The notes beneath the pieces are model-generated. The model worked only from the letters and a program-made list of their open reading frames with translations. It had not been told where the DNA came from and made no database searches. 64,000 bases of DNA from Cunninghamia lanceolata. Its lineage: Eukaryota; Streptophyta; Pinopsida; Cupressales; Cupressaceae. Within the stretch, counting starts at the first letter, position 1; each line of letters begins with the position of its first letter. The translations under genes were made by a program, and so were the position numbers. Location of the stretch: contig BSBN01000213.1 of the NCBI GenBank assembly GCA_027924645.1, positions 38,132,501 through 38,196,500 on the forward strand, written 5' to 3'. Below are positions 1 through 11,292 of the stretch, piece by piece.

Positions 1-57
1 GATGCTTGGGATGGATAAAAAGAGATTAAGAATGGATAAAATTGAGTTAAAATTTTT

Positions 58-348
58 ATGGCAAAGGGAGATAGAAAGAAGGAAAGAGAAATTGCTTCTA
101 AAATTGAAATGGGATTAGAAGAGATCCAGAAGATGATCATGGCTGAGAAGAATAATGAAGGGCTAAACAAACCCAAGAAAGATCTAAGAAAGATACTAGA
201 AAAGGATAGAGAAAATGCAAGAGGCATTGTAGAGCATGCTAGGAGGGTTTTACTTGAAGAAACCCTTATATTAAAAGAAAGAGGATGCTCAATGGACTTG
301 GTACTTACTTACATAGAAGAACCAGAGAAGTCCATAACCCTAGCTTGA
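58..348 (+). pseudogene. Charged N-terminal gag-like fragment of F
   Basis: A 96-codon open stretch rich in Lys, Glu and Arg, predicted helical, with a coiled-coil feel (for example KKDLRKILEKDREN). It lies upstream of recognisable gag in the same element and continues past its stop as further charged, stop-broken sequence to about 930. It may be the gag N-terminus or an element-specific leader ORF. No family is recognised from sequence alone. Confidence 0.35.
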
Positions 349-1239
349 ACTACAAAAGAATATCTGACTAAAATGATAAGATAGTTAAAAGAATATGAGG
401 CATCAACAAGTATGAACGACTTACAATCTTAGATGGAAGACACTACAAATGTGGTGGAAGAGGAGAGGCTTAGAAGTAGTGGTGCTCAACCTATAAACTA
501 GAGAACCAAAGAGTTTCTTGCCAATGAAGATTCTAACTAGTCTCAACCTAGGGTTGTAATAAATGATGGTTTTGAGGATTTTGTAAATCTAATATTCGTA
601 AAGAGCACAATAAAAATCTATAACAACCATTAGAACACCAAAGCAATTAGGTATGATGGGATACAAAGAAGGGAAGAAATTAAAATAATATTGTCTATTA
701 AAGATGAAAAGAGATAAGGAAATGATACGAAATGTGAGCAAGACTTTTGAATTTGCCATGGAAACTTCAGAGATGTTGGAAAAAGACCAACTGGATAATG
801 ATAATAATAGTGAAGAAAATAACTTAGATATTAATAAATATAACCTATTAACAAATGAAGAGTTACTAGAAACTACATCCCCCAAGTTGAAGCTCCACTT
901 TGAGAAGATGAACCTCTAGGACCAAAAGTCACCCCCATGCCAAATAAGACTTGAGAAGAGTTTCTAAAGAAGGGATAGATATTGAATTCTTTCTTATGCT
1001 GGAAGAAGTGAGAGCAAGAGGTAATTGTGTGAAATATTTTGAAGAGATATTGGGCAACATGAATACTTTGATATTTAGTTACCTAGAGATAAGGGTAGAG
1101 AATGGAAATTATTAAATAAATAAGAAAGTAGAATTAGGAAGAAGAATATTGAAGGAAAAAGAAAAGAAGAACCACAAACAAAATATAAATTAGGAAGAAG
1201 GACAATCCCCAAATCACAAAAAGACAAATCAAAGAAACA

Positions 1240-1951
1240 TTTAACTCTTGTAAAAATGGTTGCAAACATGATTAATCTCCTTATGTTTGGCAAAGACACT
1301 AAAGATGCAAGCGAGCATTTCTTCATCTTGGAATTTCACTAGAGTAGGGATGGCATTGATGATGACCACAATCAATAATATGAATTTATGAAAACTCTCA
1401 AGGATGAAGCCTTGAGATGGTATATCAAAGAATGCCTAAATCACGATAAGAAGTTGAAAGAAATAAGTGAATTAGTTTTGACAAATTTCTACTCTCTAGA
1501 TGCCCCAACTGAAAGTGTAAGAAAGATGATATAAATGATGTAAGGAAAGAATGAATTGATAAAGGAATATGACCAACATTTTAAAAGTATGGTTAGGAAG
1601 TCAGAGGAACAAATAATAGAAAAGAAAAGGATTGTGGTTTGTATTAGGTTTAAAACCATGAATCAAAGTTGTGGTAGATGGGAGAATTTCAATGCATACA
1701 AGAAAGTGGTAGAGTTGGCTACTAGAATGGAGTCCCAATCTTGGAGGAGAGAAAATGATTTCTATGGAAATGGGGAAATTGAAAAATTAAAATTAAAACT
1801 AGAAATTCTAGCAAAGGATGAGAAGAGTGAGACTTATCCTTTAGTTAAAAGGACCAATATTTGGTGTACACACTACAATAGAGGGGTACACATAAGGAAT
1901 GGATTTATAATAATATTAGGCACAAAAATAGCCACCACACTAAGGGTATAA
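1240..1951 (+). pseudogene. Gag core of F with first decayed zinc knuckle
   Basis: The translation has the style of a retrotransposon gag core: phrases such as LKDEALRWYIKECL (gag helices commonly contain an 'AxxWY' motif) and LTNFYSLDAP, followed by EYDQHFKSMVRK, typical of the helix after it. Several in-frame stops occur near 1340-1375 and 1530-1545, and the frame is open from 1556 to 1951. At about 1855-1900 there is a CCHC-like motif reading C-T-H-Y-N-R-G-V-H, where the second Cys has become Tyr and the Gly has become Val. The gag role (RNA packaging, particle assembly) is inferred from position and wording. Confidence 0.5.
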
Positions 1952-2339
1952 TTTGAGAAAGCCCCTAAAAGTATAGTAAGCATATACTATGGGATATGCT
2001 AATAAAGAGACAAACATATGATAGACAACTGGCTTATGTTACTAGATAAAGAAGATATATATAAATAAATGGTTAAAATAATTAAAAGGGAAGAGTCATT
2101 AATGTGTAGAGGCATGGCCAAGGTATAAGGATAAAGGCTATAGGCACATTAATTGGTTACTCAACACATGGCTACCCAGAATTATAATGGAAGAAAAGTT
2201 AGAGATAGATCAATAACATAGCCCATGTGGTACCACAAATACAAAAAGAGAAGCCTTCCACAAGCTATAACAATGAGTATTCTTAAGGATATGGAAGGGG
2301 AGGTTACTATAACAACAATAGATGTGGTTGTGGAAGAGA

Positions 2340-2415
2340 AAGAAGTCAAAGGCCAACTTGCTACTGCTATAATAAACATAGACATTTTGCCAGTGAATGT
2401 AGATTTAGAAAAGTA
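2340..2415 (+). pseudogene. Second decayed CCHC zinc knuckle of F
   Basis: The translation reads RSQRPTCYCYNKHRHFASEC. The HFASEC half matches the second half of a CCHC knuckle exactly. The second Cys is replaced by Tyr and the conserved Gly by Arg, so zinc and nucleic acid binding would be lost. It lies about 450 bp after the first knuckle-like motif, which suggests a tandem-knuckle nucleocapsid or two fused gag remnants. Confidence 0.55.
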
Positions 2416-3089
2416 GAAAAGTTAGGTTGTGGGTTTTGGAGTGATACTATACATGATACATTTATCTACCTCAAAGTTGCATAGTTCTACAAGAATGGAT
2501 CGATACCCAAAGCAAGGAGTGAGGAATTGTTAGGTCCAAACGCAATGAGGGGTGCTAAAGTATTAATAAAAATACCAAAAAGAGAAGGAAAAGACATTAG
2601 ACAATGTAATAAAATTGATATAGAACCCAAATATGAGGTGGCAAAACCCTCAATGAAAAATAATAAAAATTAGAAAAGGAATATAAAGAAAGGAAAAAAC
2701 AACTTAGAAGAAAAGCTAATTCGGGAAGAAGAAGAATAGAGCTACAATGATTACCTATGGAGGGCTAAACATAAACAAAAAGAAATAGATATTAGAAGAA
2801 ATATATGGAAGTGATGAAGAAGGAAGATACCCCAATAAAACAAACATGCCATAGTGGTAAGAAAATCCAAAGAATTAATTGAAAAAATACAAAAAATAAG
2901 AAGCGAAGAGAGGCTATTTTTTTAAAAAAGAGGCCTAAAACTTAAAAGAAATGGCTAACTTAATAGAAGAGGATAATTTATTAGAGAAGTTTAATCAATT
3001 ATCTAAGAATTGGAATAAAAAGAGTATACAACAAAGAAGGAAGACTTAAGTTAGGACCTTGATAAAAACTTGGAAAAAGTGGAAAAAGT

Positions 3090-3440
3090 GACCTATCCTG
3101 TTATATGTAAAGCTAAATGGAAAAATAGTTAGAAAAGCCTTACTGGACCTAGAGTTAGATATAAATATGATGCCAAATGAAATATTAGAAGAATTTGGTG
3201 AGCCACAACTACATGAAACCCCTTATGACATTGCCTTAGCCAATGTAAGCCTCATATGTCCTATAGGGACATGGAGAGATGTACAAGTAGATTTTATGGG
3301 TATAAAAATATAGGTCATCTTTGAAGTTATAGACCTATATGAAGGAGCTCAAGATGTATTAAATATCATATTAGATATCAATTGGTTTGTGAATAATAAT
3401 GGAATTTTCAATGTAAAGAAAGAAGTAATACTATAAGGAA
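3090..3440 (+). pseudogene. Retroviral-type aspartic protease remnant of F
   Basis: The translation contains VKLNGKIVRKALLD followed by L-E-L-D-I-N-M-M-P. This aligns with the plant retrotransposon protease pattern in which ALLD is followed by TGA(S)xNxMP, so the catalytic Asp remains but the DTG loop has become DLE. About 80 codons later comes a stretch like the '(I/V)IL(G/D)xxW' flap-distal motif (NIILDINWF). Stops interrupt the frame. The protease would have cut the gag-pol polyprotein; it is inactive as written. Confidence 0.6.
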
Positions 3441-4589
3441 ATGGGAAAGCAATACACATGCCTTTTAATGAAGGTATGAAAGGAGTTTATATAGAATAAA
3501 TATACACTAAGGATGAGAATACAGATGAATATGAAAGAAAAAAAAAACATTATACACAATTGGAGGAATACCTAGAAACAAATGAGATAGAGAACCTAAT
3601 TCAGAAGGTGATATATTCATAGACAGTGACAACTTTTTGACCAACACAGTTGATGTAGTAGAAGCTTGGGCATGGGATGAACCAGAGAAACATAAAAAAA
3701 AGATATTTGAACTAATAAAAGTATTTATATATACAAAAGTATCTAAAACCATACAAATAAATACTGCAAAGAAAATAAACCCACCATAGAATGAGAGATT
3801 GAATCATATACAATGAGGAATTTCACATGTAAAATTACTACATTATTCAGGAGTAGAAGATTTGTTGGGTTATATTTAGGCCATGGAAAGAACATTTGTA
3901 AATGAAGATTTTAGAATGATACCCCTAGATGATACATTAGTGTTAAGTTCTACAAGATGGTGGAACATTCATAAACCAAACATACCAACATAGAAAGCTT
4001 TGACAATTTTTATTAAAAATAGGTACTTAGAATGAGATATCGACGACATAATTAAATATGATGGAATGGAAGATCCAAAAACCATAAAAATACCTACAAG
4101 TGTATTTGGAATAGAATAAGAGAGATAAACGAGAGGTTAAGAACACAACTATTCTATTGGACCCTAAATCCTATTTCAAGAGACTGATATATACATCAAG
4201 ATTTAAGGGAAGAGATTAGATATTGAAGTATAACCAAAGTTAAGTTTTGCAAAACCTACAAGTTCTAGGACCTAAATCAAAAGATAAATGATGTGTTAAA
4301 AAGAAGTATCGAAGTAATAACCTTGCTAGAACAATAGGTAAGAAGGGAGTTCAAGAAAAGAAGGAAAAGACATATGTAGTATCATAAAGGGAGGACAACT
4401 AACAAAAAATAATTGAATGGATACCACAAAAGGTAATTGTGGTAGCACAAAATATATTCTACTCAACCAACAAAATAGGTAATGATGCTTTGGATAAAGA
4501 AGAAGACCCTAAGAATTTGGATGTGCCAATAGGGGAAGATGAAAGAGAAATAGTGGATAAAAATGAAGATAGAAGTCAATAATTTTACT

Positions 4590-4745
4590 ATCATTTGAAA
4601 ATAAAAGAGGATAATGTAGCCAAAGAAGGTGAATTGAAACTAGCTAGAATTGTAAATTATTAGGGAGAAGAGGTATAGAAAATTGTAGAGATACTCAAGG
4701 AATACAAGGATCTATTCCCAATAATTCTCATAGAGTTAAAATGAA
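4590..4745 (+). pseudogene. Region preceding reverse transcriptase of F
   Basis: The translation includes VEILKEYKDLFP, the phrase found in Gypsy polyproteins just upstream of the reverse transcriptase fingers. Recognisable RT does not follow: after about 4745 the sequence changes to an acidic and lysine-rich composition unlike RT. This suggests a deletion or recombination junction inside F near 4745. Confidence 0.5.
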
Positions 4746-6183
4746 TAAAAGAGGAAGCTACGGGAAACACACATAAGATAAACAAACATAACAAATTGGC
4801 CAAGAACTAGGAGCATTGAAAACATAGACTAAGGATAGTATCCAAAAGGAAACAGGGGTTAGAAAAGAAAGAATAGAAAGAAAAGGAAGAACAAATGGAT
4901 AAATAAGAAGAGGAAAAAGAGGAAGATCACGTGGGAATAGAAGGATCAGATAATGAAAAGGGTGAAGCTTCAACATAATTAATCACACTAACAAGTCAAC
5001 TAGTTAATGACCCCATAATTAAAATTAAGGAGTATATGGCTAGGCAGAACCAAGAAGCTTTAGTAGTTATGATGAGACCAAATATATTCATGAATACCCC
5101 TATAGGTCCACAAAAAGATTTTACGTAGATTTCACCAACTCAAAAGTTGGAACTAAGTGAAGCATTTGGGAGTAGTGCAAAACACGATCTAATGCACAAA
5201 AAATTTACATTAGAGGAAGGCATAGATAGGACGATCAAGCTAATACAACACCAACCACAAGTACAAATATTCTTATCTACAACCACAATAACCCAATTGA
5301 AAGGAGTAGTGCAAAGTTTGTTAGATCAAATTAGAGTTGTTAATAGGAGAATAATAAAATGAAGAAACGAATAAGAACTAATTTTAACATAGAAGAGCTA
5401 AAACACATGTAACAAAGATGGAGAAAAATCTACAAAGATCTAGACCAATAGATAAAGAAGCTAGAAGACACTTGCAACAATGTCTACATTATATCAATAC
5501 TACATATATTGGTCACAACTCACAATGACACAAAAGACCTAGATTGATCAATTGGAGTCCCAAATTTTGTAAATATCAAGAAGTTTTAATTTTAATGACT
5601 AATTTAGATGGGTCACAATGCCAACAATTGAGAAAGATTCAATCATAACACAACCAATTGAGTGAACAAAGGATGAAATCAATAACACGAATGAAGGAAT
5701 TAGAGTTAGACATAAATATTCATCTATCACTATTGTCAAAGCTTCTCCAAGACATTAAGTAGATAATACCTATATTGATAGAGCCAATTACCTTGATGTC
5801 TGCAAATAGAGCATCTATTGATCTTTCAATGGGTACACAATGAATTCAACATATTATGTTGACCTGGGAAAATGCATATGAGTAGATCAAGAACACTTAT
5901 AAACATCTACTACCTTAACTAGAGAACTCAACTAGATTGTTTACATTTGAAGAATATTTTGGTATTTTTTAAGATGAGGAGTCTCTTTTTTACTATAAGA
6001 AGGATGTATTAAGGACAAGACAATGAATTAGGTCCCAAAAGGATGTTGATAGATAGGAACTAGAAATAGGAATGACTAACTTACAGTCACTACAAGACCA
6101 TTGCGGCAACATCCATTACTGAGAAACACTAGTTGAAGGATGATGAGGCATGAATATATATAGAAGGACATGTCCTTACATTT
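4746..6183 (+). other. Charged, stop-broken sequence of unknown origin, with a 71-codon ORF
   Basis: Downstream of the RT approach the plus strand reads as highly charged protein-like sequence with frequent stops, including an open stretch at 5147-5362 (71 codons, phrases such as KKFTLEEGIDRTIKLIQH) and an acidic Glu/Lys run near 4860-4960. It resembles a coiled-coil or gag-like accessory segment rather than RT, RNase H or integrase. No known family is recognised. It may be a gag segment of a second old element fused to F. Confidence 0.3.
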
Positions 6184-7470
6184 CTAGGAAGCTATATTAA
6201 TAGCATCAATGTCAATGCAAAAAAAGTGTGAGGAAAAAATAGAACATGCAGAGAAGAACATAGGATTAAGTGAAGTAGAGAATACATAATGGATGTTATA
6301 TAAATAGAAGTCTACCCAACCATATGTGATGCTTATATCTATTCTTGTAGTATAGTATATATATTGTATAAGGAACATATAATATGAATATATGAGTAGA
6401 ATGATTCTATAGTGCATATGAATGTATAAAATTATTTTCATTATATTTGTGTCTACCACACTATTCTAGTTTTTGTCTTATTGCATTGCCCCAGAGTTAA
6501 TTTACTCCCATAAATAATCTAAACCTTAGGCCTATATTTTATTGTTAACAAGTACCACATAATAAGATGAATTCGACATACATTAGGAGGGAGGAAATGT
6601 GTGGGATATAAAATGAGGATAATGAGTGGTGACCATATAATTAGGGATGCCACTAGGAATATAAGTGGTAGGGAAAATAAATGAGGTAGGTGGGGTAGTA
6701 GCATATGAAGGAGAAGATGTGAATAATTCCATATGAGATGTAGGCATGGTAAGGTGAGTCTATCTAGGAGGTAGGTCATAATGAGGAATAAAATTAGTAG
6801 GAAATGTGGAAGAAGGTATGAATATGGAAAGAGCAGTGGTGGTAGAGATATGGATTGTATAGGTAGGAGTGCCACGAGGAGAAACAACATGAGTAGTAGT
6901 GGCCATGGAAGTGGTAATTATGGGGTTAGAAGAAGAGTATGGGTTAGAGGATACACCATTGGAATATGCTATAAAAGATCCTATGCCATGAATTATATAT
7001 GTGCAAAATTGGATGTTTACTAATATTTGATGCAATGCAATAAGCAATTGTTGAGAAGATTGGGCACTCATATGTGCATCTACAAGTAATTATCCAATAA
7101 TTGTAAGATCATGTTTAGCTATATGTGAATCATGTTCAAATTATTCTTAGTTAACATGATCTTCAAAATGGTTCTCAACATGAGGATTAAAAACATTTCA
7201 TTTTAATTAGATTGAGTAGCCATGTAAGGTTGAGATGAGAAACTCCTTTGTAAAGAAATATTAGGGTCCCTAGTAGCTCATGACATAAACAAAACACTAT
7301 ATTTATGAGAGATAAAAATATGGAGGAATATCAATCACTCTTAGATCAAAAAATCATCAATAGACAAGAATTTAAAATGAAACCCTAGAGGCAAATCCAA
7401 GAGTGGATAGGCTAGAAAATGGAAAAAGTAAGTTCACATGATAAATAACAACCCCTAAGATATAAGTGAG
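6184..7470 (-). pseudogene. Ser/Thr/Pro-rich degenerate reading frames
   Basis: From about 7071 down to 6519 the minus strand reads as a Ser/Thr/Pro-rich, low-complexity protein in overlapping frames (for example SSNPIITTSMATTTH). This is the style of the N-terminal gag linker seen in element E at 26961-27923, but I see no gag core or zinc knuckle. From 6184 to 6518 and 7072 to 7470 I see only AT-rich sequence. The sequence just before 7471 is the target into which Copia element A inserted. Confidence 0.3.
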
Positions 7471-7475
7471 CTATG
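7471..7475. repeat. Target-site duplication of element A, left copy (ctatg)
   Basis: The five bases next to the LTR edge are ctatg, identical to those following the other LTR at 61569-61573. This shows the two distant LTRs belong to a single insertion. Confidence 0.85.
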
Positions 7476-8288
7476 TGAAAGGAAAGTCAAATAAAATTTT
7501 CTACTATTAACCTATGAGGAGAGAAGTATAGTAAAGAAAACACACAATTCTCAAACCAAAAAATAATATGCACACAAAATAATATATGAAATGATGTTTT
7601 ACAATGGGAAAATCCTTTTAGGAAAATGACCCAACCTCTATATCTCAAACCAATTGTACTATTAAGAACTATAATGGTTACAATACAATGACATGCTCAA
7701 ACCTTCACATGAGATCATATAAATCAATATAGTTCTAAAGATATTCAAGTATCATAGTGATACCTACAATACAATATCATAATAGATCTCCAACCCAAGC
7801 AATCAATATATAGGAGAAACAAAAACCATAAACCAATAATGGTTTCTAAAACCATGTGCTAGAAACCTTGGGCTAAATTAGGAACTCAATTCCATGCAAG
7901 ATTCTAATTCCCAAAAACAAATTGAGTCAACTAATAGTAAATTAGTAACTACCATCACCAAATTGGGCACTCAAATTGGTCTTATCCTCTATTTTGGAAA
8001 CATGCTCACGAGTATCTTAGTTAACTTAAGGACCCTCCTTAATTTTCTATAAGTACATAATTAACTCTCTCTCATAATTCTCTTTCTATAATGACAACTC
8101 TTGCACACACCTTATGCATTGTCATACTTGTATTTAACAACTTTCATGACACTAAGTATCTTACTACAAGTGACACATAGTGCCACTCCAAATAGGACCC
8201 CCTAAATAGGTGGGTGTACTAATAAATACATTTAAAATAATTAAATACTTCAAACATTAAGCTTACAAAGTGTATTCCACCTATCGCA
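7476..8288 (-). repeat. 3' LTR of Copia element A
   Basis: An 813-bp sequence directly repeated at 60742-61568 with many substitutions (shared landmarks include 'taatggttacaatacaatga' near 7675 and 60950). On the minus strand it starts TGCGATAGG and ends CTTTCCTTTCA. A purine tract lies immediately upstream at 8289-8305. It contains no open frame of note. Confidence 0.85.
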
Positions 8289-8305
8289 ACTTCCTCCCAC
8301 TTGTC
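8289..8305 (-). other. Polypurine tract of element A
   Basis: On the minus strand the bases just before the LTR read GACAAGTGGGAGGAAGT, a purine-rich run followed by TG of the LTR. In Copia elements this tract primes plus-strand DNA synthesis. Confidence 0.7.
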
Positions 8306-8339
8306 ATATACATGGTAAGAGCATAAGATAAATTATATA

Positions 8340-9000
8340 AACTATGAACCAATTACGGGGGCGCCATGAAGCCCATAGATGCATTGCACCATTTAAACTT
8401 CTTTGTGCTTACCAACTTTATCAATGCATCTACAACATTCTCCAAAGTATCAAATACTTTGAACAACACAATCTCATTATCCACCATATCATGAATATAA
8501 AGATATTGATTGTCAATATGCTTCATCTGTGCATGAAAAGTTAATTTCTTTGCCAAGCTAATGGTACTTTAAATCTCATAGTTAACTTTGATTGCTATAT
8601 GAATTAGCCCAACATCTGAGCATAGTATTTGAAGCTAAATGGCCTCTTTACATACATGAGTAGACTCTATATACTCTACCTATGTGGTGGATAGAGCAAC
8701 CACAACTTACTACTTACTCATTCAAATCATTGCATCATTGAATAGGCTTAACACAACCATTGGTAGACCTTTTGTTGTTAGCATCCCCTATCCAATTTGA
8801 ATCCACATATCTCTAAATATCAACTAAACTATGTCCTAGGTCTTTTGAGGCCTTACCTCCCTAATACCATATAGATTACTTCAAAGTACCTTGCAAATAT
8901 TTGAACAACCTCTTCATTGCTACCCAATGATCCCATCTAGAATTAGCCATGAAATCACTCAAAATTCCTACCACTTGGGTAATGTATAGTTTGGTTTAAA
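8340..9000 (-). pseudogene. RNase H domain of element A
   Basis: Minus-strand translation gives the two halves of the Copia RNase H in order. Around 8792-8815 it reads GYVDSNWIGDANNKRST, matching the 'VDADWAGD...RRST' block with the second Asp changed to Asn. At 8353-8556 there is an open 67-codon stretch with FHAQMKHID..YLYIHDMV, matching the terminal 'FHARTKHI..YHYVRDMV' block that ends Copia pol. Stops occur between these blocks. The stop is followed within 60 bp by the polypurine tract and LTR, as expected for the end of pol. Confidence 0.75.
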
Positions 9001-9425
9001 CCATAGTACACATAAGGTATAAACCTCATGTCCTCCATCTCTCTATATATTAAAGGACACTGCTCAATTAAAATCTTTGTTCCCACATAAATATGAACAC
9101 TCACTAGTTTGTTGTCAGCTATGTTGAAATGCTACAAAATAGATTGAACATACTTCATCTGACACAACCAACACTTTCTATTAGCTTTATCCTATGTAAT
9201 CTCCAAACCTAAGATAAACTTATCAACTCTTAAGTCTTTCATTTTAAACTATATAGAAAGCTATGATTTCAAGTCCCTAATCATATCGTTATTGCCACCA
9301 AATAGCAACATATCAATGACATACATAGTGATAACAATAAATTGATGATTGTCACATTTGTAATAAAATCAATGATAAGATTTAGACCTAATAAATTCCA
9401 ACCCCAAAACATATGAATGAAACTT
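9000..9425 (-). pseudogene. Reverse transcriptase, C-terminal half, of element A
   Basis: The minus strand reads KFHSYVLGLEFIRSKSYH and then a catalytic block at 9312-9323 giving Y-V-I-D where Copia RT has Y-V-D-D, so the first of the two catalytic aspartates is lost. It continues with MKDLRVDKFILGLEI, the Copia 'MKDLG.AKYILGMEI' block. The upstream half of the same domain lies 22 kb away at 31687-32170; the break between them is the insertion site of solo LTR X. Confidence 0.8.
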
Positions 9426-9801
9426 CTTGTCATGGGAATTTTTCCCCAAAGTGAAAAAGAAGATTATTTTCATATGTAAATGACCCTTAAGAATGAAAAG
9501 AGATGAAAATGAAAGTTATATGTATGTGCCCTTAAGTTATAAGAGGGGTAAAAGGAAAATGTTTAATTACCTTTTTAAAAATAAATAATTATTGGGTGAA
9601 AAATAAAGAGTGAATAATCTTGATAGAAAACAAGGCAGAAGAATAAATTAAATGATAATTATAATGTGAAAGGGTGTGATGGTTTGGAAACCACCCCTTA
9701 AAATATCACATGCAATAAAATTGGAAATGACATGGAGATCATTGAAGGAAGAAGGTGGTTTGGTGGGCTATGAGCATAGGAGAAGAAAGAAGGGGTACAT
9801 A

Positions 9802-11234
9802 TGTTGCAAGTATGTGCCTAATTGGTGTTGTCATTGGTGTCAACCGTGCTCCTATCTTTTTGTTTTCTTGTAATGAATAAGATGCTTTGTATTTACTTAT
9901 GTAAGGAATCTTGATGTTGAGAATATTAAGAAAATTAGATTCTTCAATAGAAACAACGAGTTGCAATGGAAACAATGTATTGCATATAGAAGAACAGTCT
10001 AGAAGAATGCTCCACATTTTTTGTAGAATGAATATCTTTGTTTGTAGATTGGAAGTTATTTAGAAGTCCATCTAAAGATGCCTTGTTCCAAGTTTGAGCC
10101 TCCGGTATGAAGAATTGAGTGAGCTATGTTCACCAGAGTGAAAACAACCTTTTCTGTATGTTTGGCAAAGATGGGGAGAAAGTGTTATGCTCCACAATCC
10201 TCCACATTGAAGTATTTTGATCTGTGGTTCTAGAGATAAGTTTGAAAATATTGTTAAGTGCCTTCAACTCCAATGGTTTGTAATTTGGTGGTCCGTGAGC
10301 TATCCTTTCTTTATGACAGTAGTTGATAATGTTGTTCTTTTGCTCTAGTTTGAAGAATCTTCTTGACAGAGTGGTTAGAGATCATGCAGTTGTTCCTAGT
10401 GATTACAATGTGCTTGTGGATGTCTCCTAATTGCGTTCCTACCTTTGGATTGGTCCGCAAAGAGAAGTGTGGATCATGAAAGAAGAATGTTATTAGAAAA
10501 CCTAGTGTTAACTCCAATCTTGACCAACTTGGTTGATTTCACTATTTTCAAAGATGCATTGAAGATTGTAGAAGTGTGTTGTGGCATGGAGGATTGTGTT
10601 TGAGTACCAGATAAGGTGTGGCATGTTCATCATACTTCTCTACAACTTTCCTTAGCTAAATTTTATAATAGGTCTAGACCTATTTCTGTGTATATTTTGT
10701 AATGCTGACCTTGGAGAATGTTTCAATGGTTGATGAATGTAATGCCGACCTTGATGTACATTCCAAGGTTGATGAATTGTATAAAAGCATGTAATAGAGT
10801 TGTGAAAAAGTGTGTGGGAAAATATGAAGAGATAAGAGCGAAGGTGTGAAAGATCAGAGTAGAGAAGTCATATTGTTCTTTAACAGAATTGAATCCTAGC
10901 ATGGAGTAGATGCTACTTAATCAGTTCAACCCCTTGGCAGTGAGTCATTCTTTGCAATGAGCAATTTAGACAGTGAGCCCTGTAGGCAGTAAGCCTCTGG
11001 TTTTTGGCATTGTTATAACTCATATATTTTTGTGGGCTAACACCCAGTTTTCCATGTAAAAATTTAGTGTTTACTATGTTGGATGTGTGTTTGTGATTAA
11101 GTTTATGGTTTCATGCTTTAATGATTAAATCTAATTATAAGAAAATAAGTTGTTGGTGGTTTGATGTTCATATGAAACTAAGTTTTTGGGACAATGGATT
11201 CACCCCCCTCTCAGTTGTCCAGGGTATTTCAACA
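9802..11234 (+). repeat. 5' LTR of Copia element D
   Basis: A 1433-bp LTR beginning TGTTGCAAGTATG and ending GGGTATTTCAACA, with TGTTG/CAACA inverted ends. Its sequence repeats at 15639-17002 plus 31175-31283. It contains a TATA-like TATAAAAG at 10780-10787. A cluster of imperfect copies of a GCAGTGAGC-type motif lies at about 10937-10993. The copy at the 3' end is about 40 bp longer, mainly from extra copies of that motif and a pyrimidine-rich piece near 16900. Confidence 0.9.
10780..10787 (+). promoter_or_regulatory. Putative TATA box in D 5' LTR
   Basis: TATAAAAG lies about 450 bp before the LTR end and is conserved in the 3' LTR near 16617. It is a plausible core promoter for the element's genomic RNA; no start site can be assigned by eye. 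Confidence 0.5.
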
Positions 11235-11250
11235 ATTGGTATCAGAGCAA
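11235..11250 (+). other. Primer binding site of D (tRNA-Met type)
   Basis: Immediately after the LTR the sequence reads ATTGGTATCAGAGC, the standard plant Copia site complementary to the 3' end of initiator tRNA-Met. It is intact. Confidence 0.9.
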
Positions 11251-11292
11251 GGTTCCTCAGTGGTAAGCTTAACAGCTTGAGGTAGATCTAGG

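Larger units (their letters stand above)
1..4745 (+). mobile_element. Old degenerate Gypsy-like retrotransposon (F), no LTRs found
   Basis: A plus-strand polyprotein can be followed through many stops and frame changes in the usual order: charged gag N-terminus, gag core, two decayed zinc knuckles, aspartic protease, and the approach to reverse transcriptase. The left end is cut by the window. I found no LTR, primer site or polypurine tract, so the element is older than, and separate from, the nested cluster to the right. Stop density is much higher than in any element right of 9.8 kb. Assignment to Ty3/Gypsy rests on the protease wording and on the phrase just before the RT domain; the lineage is not resolved. 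Confidence 0.6.

Noticed and set aside
6781..7023. Plus-strand Gly/Arg/Ser-rich ORF
   Set aside because: Antisense shadow of the Ser/Thr/Pro-rich minus-strand frame.
11235..11250. tRNA-like sequence GGTATCAGAG at several places
   Set aside because: Only the short primer binding site complement after LTRs; no cloverleaf can be built.
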